From assembly GCF_037042905.1 (NCBI RefSeq), contig NC_087249.1, forward strand, positions 38,563,401-38,627,400: a stretch of DNA of 64,000 nucleotides, given 5' to 3'. Made by a program: the position numbers and the translations under genes. The notes below the pieces were generated by a model. It was not told the DNA's origin, searched no databases, and worked only from the letters and a program-made list of their open reading frames with translations. This document shows positions 1-12,030 of this stretch, piece by piece. The DNA comes from Lytechinus pictus. Its lineage: Eukaryota; Echinodermata; Echinoidea; Temnopleuroida; Toxopneustidae. Every line of letters begins with the position of its first letter. Position 1 is the first letter of the stretch.

Positions 1-885
1 TTGTACGAACTCGTTTCATTTAAAGTTTAACAATTTATTCCACCATGGAAGAATGTGCCTAGTTGACCTGAACACCACGGAAACTTTTGAAATTTATTTA
101 AGGAAAAAGTAATGTGGTTAGGAATGATGCGGAATTCTAAAAAGAAGATCAATGGAAAAAAACTGAATATGCAAATCCCATGGTATAATCATGCATTTTT
201 TTCTTTTAACTTTTTCATTTATCAATTTAGTAGCACTCGCAAAAAGATGGGGAGCATGCCTCCTCCCCGTAAAAAAAGTTTTACGACCAAGAAAATAAGG
301 AGAAAAGGAATGGGAACAAGTAAAATAATATATTATTTTCTGAGTATTTTAAAATCTATCCAAAAAATATTTTTTTGTAAAGCAAAGATCAAAATTTTGC
401 TAGCATGTTTCCTTCTTTAAGGTTACACTTGCTCCTTCTAGCTTCTGTCATGCCTGTTCCTCTCACAATTTACGGCTCATTAAACCACTCTTCTTGTAAG
501 TAGCTTAATAATGGCAGAGGGTCTCTTATTAAAACGTTTCACATTTTGATTTTTTTATTCATTTGCGGTCGGACGTTTCGCCGACACTATACCGGGGGAC
601 GGAACTGTTATTTATCGCCGAATATCCTGGGGAGTCTTCGGAACAGAATTTGGCTTTGATTTCATTTTATGACATCATAATAATGGCTTTATCTTCCACA
701 TCAGTAAGTACAGCTAGTGATCTAAAAAAAAAAACTATAATTTGTTGCATGAATTCGACGATTGAAGTTCAATAAGTATGAGGTTTTCACCCAGAAGTAT
801 TTAGATGGCAATCATATATTGTCCCATGTATTGAAATTTATGCTGGAAACGGCGCACCCGCACCTAGACCAACTCGGCAAAAGCT
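1..885. other. No gene recognised
   Basis: AT-rich with short frames only. The GC-richer patch 565-660 (CGGACGTTTCGCCGACACTA) is not identified. Confidence 0.6.
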
Positions 886-1460
886 TCAGTCTCTGTAATC
901 TGTATTTTGGTTGTTCCGCTGAACTGCGTTGGCTCCATCCACCCTAACCCGCGGGCGGGAGCCCAGGGGCTTACTGTGTATTAGACCAAAAAAAGCTTCG
1001 GTCTCTGTTATGTTGGTTGTTCAGCTGAACTCCGTTGGCTTCACTCACCAAATACAGAGACCGAAGTAACTTCTACTTCTAAGTTCTAGCGCGATCTGTA
1101 CAGGGGACTCAATGGCCATATGTTATGTACTTAAGATCGGATAAAACGGGGAAGTGAATTTGCGCGACAGCCGAGGTAAATCACTGTTTTTGTTCCTTTT
1201 AACTTGATTTTTCTCCGTTTTTGGGCAATTAATGCCAAGACAAGAGGGAATATCAATTTGCATTTTGGTCGCGTTAATTTTCAAAATTTTTATTCATTAA
1301 ATAAAGACAAAAATTGAAGAGCCCCGACGGGGGGATTTCGCATTGCAAGTCCCCTAATGGTGGCTGCACGCTAGCGAGCCGTCTGTGTACGAGGAGAATA
1401 AAAAAAACAAAAAATTTAAAAAAACTCCTCGAAACAGACGGCTGCCAGCTGTCTAACTGT
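886..1460 (+). repeat. Composite repeat R2
   Basis: Modules AGCTTCGGTCTCTG...GAACTCCGTTGGCT (two copies, 886-945 and 988-1050) and CTCCTCGAAACAGACGGCTG-CCAGCTGTCTAA (1425-1457) recur in reverse order and inverted at 51940-53152. Confidence 0.8.
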
Positions 1461-1620
1461 GTATTTGACCATACTCACGGGACTAGGGTGATTTATGGTC
1501 TAAATATTTCTCCAAATGAATTGTGAAAACAGAAAGTATACAATTACCACGATTATATGGATGAAGGTCTAACGAGTGGCAGTTTCCTGACATCTGGGCA
1601 CAGACTGGAACCTCAAAAAA
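1447..1620 (+). repeat. Dispersed repeat R1, copy 1
   Basis: ACTCACGGGACTAGGGTGAT then GGTCTAAATATTTCTCC and GATGAAGGTCTAACGAGTGG. It is nearly identical to copies at 5500-5670 (inverted) and 50985-51150. It is followed by the hairpin at 1604-1747. Confidence 0.9.
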
Positions 1621-1747
1621 CGAAAAGTTCTCTCCTTTTACCCCAGTCTCGATCGGCCATTTTGTTACGATTTTTAACAAAAATGGCCGATTGAGACGGG
1701 GGTAGAAGGAGCTAGGAGAGAACTTTTCGTTTTTTTGAGGTTCCAGT
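1604..1747. repeat. 144-bp hairpin attached to R1
   Basis: ACTGGAACCTCAAAAAACG is mirrored by CGTTTTTTTGAGGTTCCAGT, with inner arms CTCGATCGGCCATTTTGTTA and AACAAAAATGGCCGATTGAG. The arms are about 65 bases with a short centre near 1675. Confidence 0.9.
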
Positions 1748-1749
1748 CA

Positions 1750-3770
1750 CTCTAGGCGACACCCCAATACTTACCCGTGTTAATAAACTGGGACTCCACT
1801 CACGCGCATTTGGGCCGCCCTAGCTTACAACTAAGCTTTGTTTTACGAAAAAATAAATATTCTTATGATTCAATACATGTTACTAAATAAATTTGTACTG
1901 TTAAATCGGTACTCACCGGTTCTTTTCTTGAATTTGCTGGCAATTTCCCACGCTTCTGGCTACAATTCTGCGACTAGCCCTGTCGCGGTAGACAGCTACA
2001 TATGCAACTTTATTTATAAATGGAGCGCCCCTTACGAGAGTTGTTAATGCCGCGGAGAAATCGTTAGGCATTTTTGCCTGTGTTCAAGGCGTAGCTGTTC
2101 TATTTTTTTTTATAGGTATGAGATCGAAATCACAGCGAACTCGTATTTACACTCTTCCATGATGATTCCGAAAGAGAGGCGCATCACCCCCACCCACATG
2201 GGCGCAAATCCCAGGGGGACATGTCCCCCTCACCCAAAATAGTCAGGGGCACATTATGAAATGCCCCTCTACTATTTTTGGTCTTTTAATTCAAAAATCG
2301 AAATAAAACATGTATTTTGGAAGAGACGATCTTACTTTTGGGATGCCCTTTTTTTTTAGGGGGGGGGGCTTGTTTGCTTGTCAAATTTCTTTTGGTCAAG
2401 ATGACCTTCTTTTAATTGGGGTGATAAACCTTTTTTTTTTTTTTTTTTGCTTGTCAAATTTTCCAGCCCCTAGTCCCCCTACCTTTGGGGAGAGATTTCC
2501 GCCCTTGCCTAACACTACTCTTGATATTGTTTGCGAATCTGCACGGGCGTCGGGGGCTGGGGGATGAGGGATGAGGAAAATCGGTGAGACGAGAAAAAAA
2601 TAGAAGGGAAAAGAGGACAGAAATAAAGTGAACGAAAGATAAATTAATGGAAAAGAAAAGGGAGGAGAAAATAGTGAGAAAAGAGATTTTATGTGCCCAT
2701 GCAAAAAGAAATGAGCAGAGGTTGAGATGTTGTCCGTTTGGGCAAATGTTTGTCTGTTTGTTGGACTGGCGCCTGTTGCAAAAATTATTAAGCTGATTGA
2801 ATCGGGAAATGTTCCAACTGCTTCATGAGGATTTAGCGGTTGTAGGTATAAATCTGTATAAATCGCGCTCTAACGCTCTAAAACTGTGTTCCGGGCTGTG
2901 TTCTTAAAAGTTGTCCTTCATATTCATTTTCGCAAAAGAATATCAAGTTTTCAATCAATTGTCTATAGTTATCCTGTTTATGATAAAAAATACTTAGAAA
3001 TTGGGTTAGGTTAGGGTTAAAAATTATCAGGGCACAAAATATATTTTTTCAGCTCGAGCGTCGAGCTGGCATTATTTGATCTGTGAGATTATGTTTTTAA
3101 TGACATTCATTCTATTCACAGCAATATATTATTAAACATTGCCGCACGCGCTGTGTGCCGCATGAATTATAGATAGGTCTATACTTATCAGGTGAATGCT
3201 TTACCGCTTCACACTGATCATGCTGATACTGTTTTGTAAATTATAAAAAAGGGGAATTTCACCTTGATAAAAAGATTGTGATAATAAGAAAAATAATTTC
3301 AAAATATCGGTGAAGGTGTTATTATTTTTTTTAAATTGGAGTTAATAGAATTTCGAATGCTTGATTTGTGACGCCATAAACAAGCAGTTGCTCTATATTC
3401 TATGTAATATAAAATGCCAAAATTTCCCATTTTTAATGGTCCGTAATGACCCACTTTTTTCTTTTTGGAACGAGTAGGGGTATGAAGTTATCTATTGAAA
3501 TACTGAATGTACAATAAAAGTCATTATCATGTATTTCTTGACATTTCATTTACTTTTTTTTACCATAATTATATCCTAAAGCTGCTCGCATAGGCCTACG
3601 CCATCACAAATAATTTTTTTTTTAATCTCACCTTTAATTTTTTTTTTGGGTGGGGGATGGATTTTCCTCGAACGCATACCAATTTTTCAAATAATTTTTT
3701 TCTGCTATTTTCATAATAAACTTTAAATGAATTCACCTTTGCACTACTTAATTTTTTCAAAGACAAAATT
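1750..3770. other. Intergenic, repeat fragments
   Basis: Includes a GGGGGACATGTCCCCCTC palindrome (2214-2231), G/T homopolymer runs (2350-2450) and short TTAGGG-like words at 3004-3022. No gene seen. Confidence 0.6.
3050..3095 (-). repeat. Single degenerate GCGAGC-family unit
   Basis: CAGCTCGAGCGTCGAGCTGG-CATTATTTGATCTGTGAG matches, in inverted orientation, the units of the 35-39 kb array and of 56370-56410. Confidence 0.5.
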
Positions 3771-3775
3771 ACATC

Positions 3776-3908
3776 TAGTCATCATCATCATCACCAACTT
3801 CATTCTCATCTTCATCACCACTACCACCATCATCATCATCACCGCCACCATCACCACCACCATCATCTTCACCAAGATAATTTTCATCATCATAACCATT
3901 GCCATCAT
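3776..3908 (+). repeat. ATC/ACC microsatellite
   Basis: CATCATCACCACC-type trinucleotide repeats, imperfect. Confidence 0.9.
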
Positions 3909-3909
3909 C

Positions 3910-5199
3910 GTCTTTCTTTTTTTCTTATTTTTTCCCCTTCCAGTTCTTTTTTTCCCTTCATATTTTCCTCCTTTTTCAGAGGGGCACACCACCAATGTGT
4001 TTGATGTTGTATATAAGTTGGCGGATGCCTCATGAATTGAAATAACAGAGAAAATAAGGAAATGGAAAAAAGTAAGAAGAAAAAGAAGGATGAGGAGAAG
4101 AAAAAAAGAAAGCCAAACAAACAAGAAAAACCAATATCAAAATTTCGTAATAAAGTCTTCTACGTCAGTTTAATAATTATGTTTTCAATGAAATGAGAAC
4201 ATAAAAGAATTGAAACAAGTAAAAAGGGCTACATCATAGTTAAAAGAAATAGAGGGAAGCTCCGAGACAATAAAAAAGGGTAAAAAAATAAGAAAAGACT
4301 TTGAAACACTCACAACACGAGCATAATAAAAAAATTGGGAATAAGCGAGGACAAGTAGCTGAGGGACCCCCCCCCCTTATCTATCAAACTCGCATTTACA
4401 AGAACTTCTTACTAATCAAAATATTGCGAGCAAAAAGCACGAGCTGGCATTTTTTTAAATATTCAAAACTGATAGAGAGACACCTTTTAAACAATTCATG
4501 AAACATAATAATCATTCATTAGCTTAATCGAATCATTCGATTGCGAAAGGATCTGAGAATTTAGTGTTTTTAGGAATTCATTAGAAGCATAAATTTGTAT
4601 CTCAACATTAAAATAAGATGGGCGCAATGCATGAGCTAAAGCTTTATATACCAATACAAAATTTGGACATTTAAAATATTTTCGTATTTATGAAAAAGAT
4701 TGATATTTCATGAAAGCTCGAATCCCGAGGAGGAATATTTTTTATTAATTGACTTTTAAAAAGGCTGTTCTAAGCCCCATTTAATATTTGATTATAAGTC
4801 GAATAAAACAGTAAAAGCTGAAAAAATAAATTATATTTTATTCCATCATTATTCTCTTTCTCTTTAACCCTGGTTCCTTTTTTTCTGGGGGGGGGGGAGT
4901 ATTTTGGTTTTAAAAAAGAGAGAAAAAAAGGTAATTGCTGGCTTGTGGACGGTAGTGGTAGGGACACCCCTCCCCCCCCCCCCCCCGTAGTTACGCGTTA
5001 CGCCATTATTGGACCAAATGATCCTACATGTCCGAGGCGAAACTTGTGCAATCAATTAAACGTTATTTAAAAAAAAAATTAAAGCTTGCGCTGTTTAACT
5101 TCAATCTCTTTCACCTAAATTTACGATGAATGCTAGCGTTATGAAATATATAACTATCAACGTCTGGCGAAAAGAATAACCAACCGATCACCTGAGGAG
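3910..5199. other. No gene recognised
   Basis: A/T-rich and homopolymer-rich (C run 4368-4377; G run 4887-4897; C run 4972-4986). Confidence 0.6.
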
Positions 5200-5290
5200 A
5201 ACGCGTACCACGTGATCTGCATATCAGCTCCGATCGCGAGTCAGAAGTGAAGAGCAACTGCCAAGAAAATCAAGAAAAAGTCGTCAAAAT
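5200..5290 (+). other. Possible 5' leader exon with strong donor
   Basis: A stretch ending CGTCAAAAT is followed by GTAAGTTTCC at 5291, a strong splice donor. It reads like a 5' UTR whose ATG would be completed across the intron (AT then G). No acceptor giving a sensible continuation was found. It could belong to the NXT gene 9.7 kb downstream or to nothing. Confidence 0.2.
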
Positions 5291-5499
5291 GTAAGTTTCC
5301 CTTAATTTCTTTCATTTTTTGTTGTTGCTAACAATGCATTTACACACTAAAATTTAAATTTAAATAAAAGAAACAAATTATAGCTTCTACTTGTGATATA
5401 ATATAGAAATATCCTGTTCTCAAAGATTTCTAACCCAAAATACTACTGATATGCCTATGAGGTCCATACATGTAATGTTTGGACCTCATTGGTACTAGG

Positions 5500-5690
5500 A
5501 GTGGTTCCAGTCTGTGCCCAGATGTCAGGAAACTGCCACTCGTTAGACCTTCATCCATATAATCGTGGTAATTGTATACTTTCTGTTTTCACAATTCATT
5601 TGGAGAAATATTTAGACCATAAATCACCCTAGTCCCGTGAGTATGGTCAAATACACGGTAAACCCCTGGGCTCCCTGGGTTACATTCACC
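5500..5690 (-). repeat. Dispersed repeat R1, copy 2 (inverted)
   Basis: Reverse complement of the 1447-1620 repeat, ending in AAACCCCTGGGCTCCC near 5665, which is the inverted head module also seen at 950-975 and 50960-50985. Confidence 0.9.
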
Positions 5691-5836
5691 CATACATAGA
5701 CTGAAGAGTTGTTGGCCCGTATGTATAGCAAACGTATTAGCAGTAACGTTAGATCTAGTATAACATTCGGCGGAAACCCGATTTGTACATAAATTTAAAA
5801 AAAATGTCACATTATAAAAAAGAAAGTACATTCAAA

Positions 5837-5960
5837 CTTACGAAAAAATATATAAGAAAGTCATAAAGGGGCCTAAGCTTTCGATCCTAGCAGAATCTTC
5901 GTCGGAGGCAAAATGACCACAAAAATATATAAAATTCAGAAATATCGTACCTCAGACCGC
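5837..5960 (-). repeat. Possible Penelope-like element end
   Basis: CCTAAGCTTTCGATCCTAGC then AGAATCTTCGTCGGAGGCAA resembles, from memory, the GACGAAG...CGAAAGCTT phrase found at ends of Penelope-like elements. No reverse-transcriptase frame is nearby. Confidence 0.3.
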
Positions 5961-6400
5961 AGTTACCGCTAATTCCTTTCAAATGATGATCGAAACATAG
6001 TCATCTTCGATCCTTTCGTTGGTCAACGTAAGTTGCCATCTTGATGACGTCATCATCCTTACACTTTACAGACGTATGTACCAGTCGCTATATATCGCGA
6101 TTTGTGCCGCTGCTTTGCGCTTGTAGATGTGCGTGCGTCAGCGTTCTCGCCAGGATTTTTTTACGCGTGTCGGAAACCCGCCGATTGGGCGGTGGCCAAA
6201 TTTGCACGTGATGTTTTGATTTTCACATGCGCTCGCTTTGATCCGATCCAAAGTCAAGTTTCATTGCCAATCTGCGAAGTTCAATAGATGATGTAATGCT
6301 GTTTTAATCGGCGGCAGACACCAACCTAAAACTGATATCGGCGAAAATATTGGAATGTTAAGTTGTTAGTTATCTCAAAATTTAGGGGTCTTTTTTTGTC
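5961..6400. other. No gene recognised
   Basis: Moderately GC-rich sequence (CGCGATTTGTGCCGCTGCTT, GCGTTCTCGCCAGGAT). A related word set (GTTTTGCACATGACGC, ACTGGCGAGAACGTTGG) is inverted at 10860-10950, suggesting a shared repeat. Confidence 0.5.
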
Positions 6401-7290
6401 TGGATATGTTTTAAACTGTTTTGACTTGTTAATGAGTTCAAATATATTTCATATACCTTTCGTTATGGACTCCCGTTCTCCGAGAAGAAATATAAATCAC
6501 GCATTATTCGTAAATTTCTTACAACGGCGGAAAAGAAATTAAAACAGAATAGAAGTCACAAACATCTCGGATTAATTAACGATCTATCAGGACATTTTAA
6601 CATTGTTTTGAAGTGTTAATGAGTTAAAATATATTTGATATACCTTTCGTTACGGACTCCCGTTCTCCGAGAAGAAATATAAATCACGCATTATTCTTAA
6701 ATTTCTTACAACGGCGGAAAAGAAAATAAAACAAAATAGAAATCACAAACATCTCAGATTAATGAGCGATCGACTTGGGAATGTTTTAAAATTGTTTTTG
6801 AGGTCCTAACGAGTTGAAATATATTTATATATACCTTTCGCTATGAACTCTCTAAGAAATATTAATGATGCACTATTCTGACAACGGCGGGAAGGATTAT
6901 AAAACAGAATAGAAGTCACAAACATCTCAGATTAATGAATGATATATCAGGACGTTTTAACATTGTTTTGAAGTGTTAATGAGTTAAAATATATTTGATA
7001 TACCTTTCGTTACGGACTCCCGTTCTCCGAGAAGAAATATAAATCACGCATTATTCTTAAATTTCTTACAACGGCGGAAAAGAAAATAAAACAAAATAGA
7101 AGTCACAAACATCTCAGATTAATGAATGAACGATCGATCTGGGAATGTTTTAAAATTGTTTTTGAGGTCCTAACGAGTTGAAATATATTTATATACCTTT
7201 CGCTATATGAACTCTCTAAGAAATATAAATGACACATTCTGACAACAGCGGAAATGTAAATAAAATAGAACAGAATTCACAAACATATAT
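6400..7290 (+). repeat. Tandem array, five units of about 170-190 bp
   Basis: Units start near 6405, 6590, 6779, 6951 and 7142. Each carries GTTTTGA, a TATACCTTTCG block, ACAACGGCGG and CACAAACATCTC. Two subtypes alternate: one with GACTCCCGTTCTCCGAGAAG, the other with GAACTCTCTAAG, in order 1-1-2-1-2. Confidence 0.85.
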
Positions 7291-8760
7291 CACTAAACAG
7301 ATCACTTGGATTGTGAAGCGTCTCGGCTTGATAGGGAGGTATAAACCGGGATATAGATGATAGTCTTTAATAAAATTGTTGAAGATTCATGATATATTTG
7401 TAAAGAGTTTTGATGTGATATCGACATGATTTATGATATAAAATCATTCTTCGAAAACCAAAATGAAGCTCACAGCCAAAGCAAGTGATACCTCCTTCGA
7501 CATAAGGTACATTATGTAATACCTTGGGTGACCCAGCTGGGCCAAGTCTGTCATCAAGACACTCGACAACAAATTGAGATAATCTGTCGAGATTTGCTGA
7601 ACCATTAAATCAGGTAAACATAAGATAAAAATCGTTTCTCTTAGGACTCATTTGGGCAGCCACTGAGGTGATTTTAAAACATGAGCCACGCAAGCAATTG
7701 CCTTGGGTGGTGATGGACATTTCATTGATTTCTTTTTTTTTCAGCGACTTAACAAATGAAAAATAATAATACATATTCTAATAACTTTTTAAATCTTTGA
7801 TGGATTTTCCTCAAACTTTCACCAATATTTATCATTATTTTTTTCTCTTATCTTTACTATAAACTTTTTGTCAGGGTGAACTCCCCCTTTAATGTTTGGT
7901 CACTTGAAAATGACACCTACGTATCATGAACGTGTTTTCAGTTGGGAAAATTTGGAAATATAAAAAATCACTTATCGTCTATTTCTACCATGCTTATCTT
8001 TTTAAGAAAATTGAGACTTCGAAAAAGTGTTTTTGACCATTTTCATCATTTTGCAATTCAAATTCCCTTTAGAAAGATGTTGCAAAGTCTTAGGGATATT
8101 TCGGATCTGTACGATGCAGGATCTAGGGGCGGGGGAGTTTTTTTTGTATGGTAGTTTTTATTTGACAACTTCAGTTCATATACAAAATAAAATACATATA
8201 AGAAATAGAAGTTTGATGTCTTTACAAATTGATAAATACCTTGACAACTCATAAATTTAACACAATTTTTTCCCCTTAAGTGTTACAATAAAACACAATG
8301 TCAGACATCTTCCAATACATAATTATAAATAACATTGATGATAATAATATGCATTAAGAATAAAAACTTCTACAATAAATTCAACATATTGATTTTTTTT
8401 TCCAGTGTCAAATATCAACATAAAAAAGAGATTTTCCAAATACACATTGGCATGACATAGGCCTATCGATTAGAAATACATAAAAATACATTTTTAGATA
8501 CTTCTAATCGATGTGTCGATCATGCGGTCTCATGCCAACCCCCCCCCCCTAGATTATTAATCAATAGAAGAAACTGTATACACTTGTGAAAAACAATACA
8601 AAAAATTATAGTCTGTTTTAGATGAAAGAATGAAAAATAAACGTTGAAAACAAGCAATTAGCCGTCAAACAAATAACATTAACTTTACATCTCGCTCCCG
8701 CGCCCGGGATCTCTTTTTTCTCCTTTGACAAAATCATGCACACACGTGTCGTCCTAAGCC
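7291..8760. other. Intergenic, AT-rich
   Basis: Contains a short inverted pair CGATTAGAAATA...ACTTCTAATCG (8467-8510) and the AT-rich repeat at 7740-7880. No gene seen. Confidence 0.6.
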
Positions 8761-8770
8761 CCATTTCCAG

Positions 8771-10344
8771 GGCAGTTTATAATCACTCGCGTCGCGTGCG
8801 GGTTCGTAATCACTCGCGTTTTGAATTTTTGGCGATTTTTTTAACGGTGTCTTCAATGGGACAGACATGCAGGGAAAATAAAATGAAATTGAAATTCCAG
8901 TTTCGTTTTAAGCCGGCAATTAAGTGCCTTAAAATAAAATGTACTCGACTACTGTTTTAACATAACAAACAAGCAAATCAGCCATGTGGCTCAACTAACT
9001 TAGAATAGATCCGGACTTCTACTGTGTCTTATACGAGGACTCCCGAGTCGGAACTTGCCATATCTGCCACATCGATATTACATCGTATCATTCCCATATG
9101 CGGACATGCCTGCATGCAATGACCCCAAGGCGGCCGGACCCGGCCGCGGTCGGACACGACGTGCATCGGTAGCATGGAGCAAGCTAACGTGAGTCGAGCT
9201 GAGTTAGATCCCACGTTATATATGAGGCGCCGATTGTACCAATATTATATAGAACAATTATTTGTTACATAATCATTATTCATTAAATAATAACTATTAT
9301 TTATATATAATTTACATTCTATTTGTAAATAATTACTATTATATAAAATAACATTTCTAATTATTTATATATAATTCCAAGTAATACTTCATTATTTGTA
9401 AATAATAATAGTTCGACATTCCATTATTTATAAATAATGATTATTTGTTTTTCATTATCTATAAAGAATAATTTTTGTGTTTCATTATTTATAAATAATG
9501 ACACTGCATACTTCATTATTTATGAATAATTGCAATTCGTTTTTTTATTATTTATAAATAAGTTTGTTGAGTTTTCTATTATTTGTAAATGATAATTATC
9601 TATTAACAATGCCAGTGCACATTTCTTTATTTATAAATAATTTGTTGAGTTTCCCATTATTTATAAATAATGAAAATTCATCGTGTTTCATTATTTATAA
9701 ATAACATTTTTGTTTGAATATCCCATTATTTATAAATAATCATTATTTATAAACGATTTTTACAGTTTGCCATTATATACAAATAATCGTTATTTATATA
9801 CAAATAACCATTATTTATAAATAATGAAAAACAAATAATCATTATTTATAAATAATGAAAAACAATCATTATTTATAAATAATAAAAAACAAATTATCAT
9901 TATTCATAAATAATGAAAAAAAATAATCATTATTTACAAATAATAAAAAAAAAAAATCATTATTTATAAATAATGAAAAACAAACAATCAGTATTTATAA
10001 ATAATGAAAAACAAATAAGTATTACTTGGAATTATATATAAATAATCCTCGTATAAGACACAGTAGAAGTCCGGATCTATTCTAAGTTAGTTGAGCCACA
10101 TGGCTGATTTGCTTGTTTGTTATGTTAAAACAGTAGTCGAGTACATCTTATTTAAGGCACTTGCCGGCTTAAAACGAAACTCGAATTTCAATTTCATTTT
10201 ATTTTCCCAGCGTGTTTGTCCCATTGAAGACACCGTTAGAAAAAAAATCGCACCGAAATGAAAAAAAAAAATCGCCAAAAATCAAAAACGCGTGTGATTA
10301 CCAACGCGACGCGAGTGGTTACCAACGCGAGTGAATATAATAAG
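8771..10344. mobile_element. Long-arm foldback element, MULE-like
   Basis: Arms of about 280 bases (8771-9045 and 10045-10344) are inverted copies; for example TAGATCCGGACTTCTACTGT at 9007 is mirrored near 10075. The ends are flanked by a direct duplication CCATTTCCAG at 8761-8770 and 10345-10354. Long terminal repeats with a 9-11 bp duplication fit Mutator-like elements. The 1-kb interior is AT-rich and built largely of ATTATTTATAAATAAT palindromes. No transposase. Confidence 0.8.
9230..10040. repeat. Array of ATTATTTATAAATAAT palindromes
   Basis: More than a dozen copies of a 16-18 base perfect or near-perfect palindrome, spaced irregularly 15-60 bases apart, fill the centre of the foldback element. 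Later units are separated by GAAAAACAAA-type spacers. Confidence 0.85.
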
Positions 10345-11280
10345 CCATTTCCAGCAAGCTAGCCAACACTTATTGTTGTGACATGACAGCAGATCAGAAT
10401 GACATGAGAAATTGAGAATGAACGTTAAGAATATTACTAAGAAAGTAATTAGCGGGAAAATTATGAGGAACAATTCATTTTATGAAAAAAATTTCTTGAA
10501 AACTATCGGAAAACGGTATCATGTAAAAATGAAAGGCTACGTCGGACCCGGGTCGCACCGCGGACAATTCAGTTCTAACATACATTGTAGCATGCATGTT
10601 CGGCTCAGCACGGCGCGCTTGCAATGCTAGTGTGGCTGCTTAGGCTTGGCTGGCTGGCTGGCTAGCCGGCTGGAAGTGGAAATGCGCCAGTTTCTATGCA
10701 TGGATATTTTCCGGTCATCAATAATAAGATCGTAGTTTGTCTGTTGCCGAAATGATTCTGAAACATCCTTTATTTTTTAGGATTGATGATGAATGATGTA
10801 ACAATTATTTCCGATGACTTTCCCCCACTTTTAATGATTTTTTTTTTTGCCTGTGTCGCTCGCGTTTTGCACATGACGCATATAGAGCTTGTGGAATTTA
10901 CGTGTGTCGCATGCGACGCGTGTGTTCTACACTGGCGAGAACGTTGGCGTGCGTTCTGAACCTGTCGCTCGCATTGATTGGCCAGGATATCGAAAATTGA
11001 ATCGGAAAGCCTTGATAAAAGCACAACTCGGGCAGCAACACACGGCTGCCATTTATTCCTCTCCGGCAGAAAATAAATCATCGGTAACCTATATTTTCGT
11101 TATTTTTGTAGAACTTATAAAGTATCAAAAGAAAGATTAGAGTCTAACAAAAATAGTGGGCCTTCGTTCAAGATAATATAATGTCATTTAGAATTCATAA
11201 AAATAAAAATCTGGACAAAACCCGTCCTCCGATTTGCTGACCTGATTACACATGCAGGCTCGCACTAACACACTACCGTC

Positions 11281-11432
11281 GGTGAATGGGGATGATAGTA
11301 AAATGTCAGAAATTGTTGAATAAATCCCCAGAAACGACGGTTATTCCTGTCTATGTATGGGTGAATGGGGATGATAGTAAAATGTCAGAAATTGTTGAAT
11401 AAATCCCCAGAAACTACGGTTATTCCTGTCTA
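11281..11432 (+). repeat. Two-copy 79-bp tandem duplication
   Basis: GGTGAATGGGGATGATAGTA at 11281 recurs at 11360 with one change over most of the unit, including GAAAC(G/T)ACGGTTATTCCTG. Confidence 0.9.
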
Positions 11433-11472
11433 ACCCGCACATGCAAGCCAGGCCAAGCCAAGTAATACTTAC

Positions 11473-11533
11473 CTCGCAATACGTGTGAGTGGCCAAGGCA
11501 AGCCCAAGCTGAGCTTAGCTCCGCTGTGGCCAT
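11473..11533 (-). other. Possible first coding exon, unknown gene
   Basis: On the - strand, an ATG in a good start context (GCCACCATGG) opens MATAELSSAWACLGHSHVLR and runs into GAG|GTAAGT at 11472. The surrounding 150 bases are unusually GC-rich. No following exon was recognised, and the protein resembles nothing I know. It may be chance within a repeat. Confidence 0.2.
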
Positions 11534-11609
11534 GGTGGCCGTTGGCGTTGCTGGACGCGCTGCCTCGGGTGCTGAGGCCGACGGAGCAGGGTGACCAGAT
11601 TTCACAAAA

Positions 11610-12030
11610 TGAAATACGGGACAAGGAAGAACATGAAGAAGGAAGGATGGGAAATGAATTAGAAGGAAACAAGAAAATTAAGAATGAAAGAAAGGGAGGA
11701 AAGATCAAAGAATGAAGGGAGGAGAGTGAAAAAAAGAAAATAATGGAAAGAGAGAAAGAATGAAAAGAAAAAGGAGAGGAAGTGAGAAGAAAGCAAAGAA
11801 AAAGTAAAAGATAGAAAAATGAAGGAAATAAAAAGGAAGTTTAAAAAAGGAAAGTGAGAGAAAGAAGGAAAGACTGAGAAAAATGAATAGAGAGAGAAAG
11901 GATCATGAAAGAAAGCTAGGATAAATTGGGAATAAAGATAGATGGAACAAAAAAAGGCAAGCAGGGAGGATGTATGAAGAAAGAAGGATAGAAAAGAAAG
12001 AAATATGAAAGAAAGAGGGAAAAAGTTCAA
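11610..12030 (+). repeat. Purine-rich low-complexity tract
   Basis: About 420 bases almost only of A and G in GAAAGAAGGA patterns. Open frames on the opposite strand are S/F/L artefacts. Confidence 0.9.

Noticed and set aside
1459-1526. Repeated peptide HTHGTRVIYGLNISPNEL at three loci
   Set aside because: It is the shared translation of the R1 repeat, with unrelated upstream frames each time.
2310-2704. Overlapping 85- and 102-codon frames
   Set aside because: Composed of homopolymer runs and GA-rich sequence; no splice sites or recognisable protein.
3003-3023. Telomere-like GGTTAGGGTTA
   Set aside because: Only two or three short units in AT-rich sequence; not a telomere tract.
3727-4124. 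102- and 126-codon I/T- or M/V-rich frames
   Set aside because: Translations of an ATC/ACC microsatellite.
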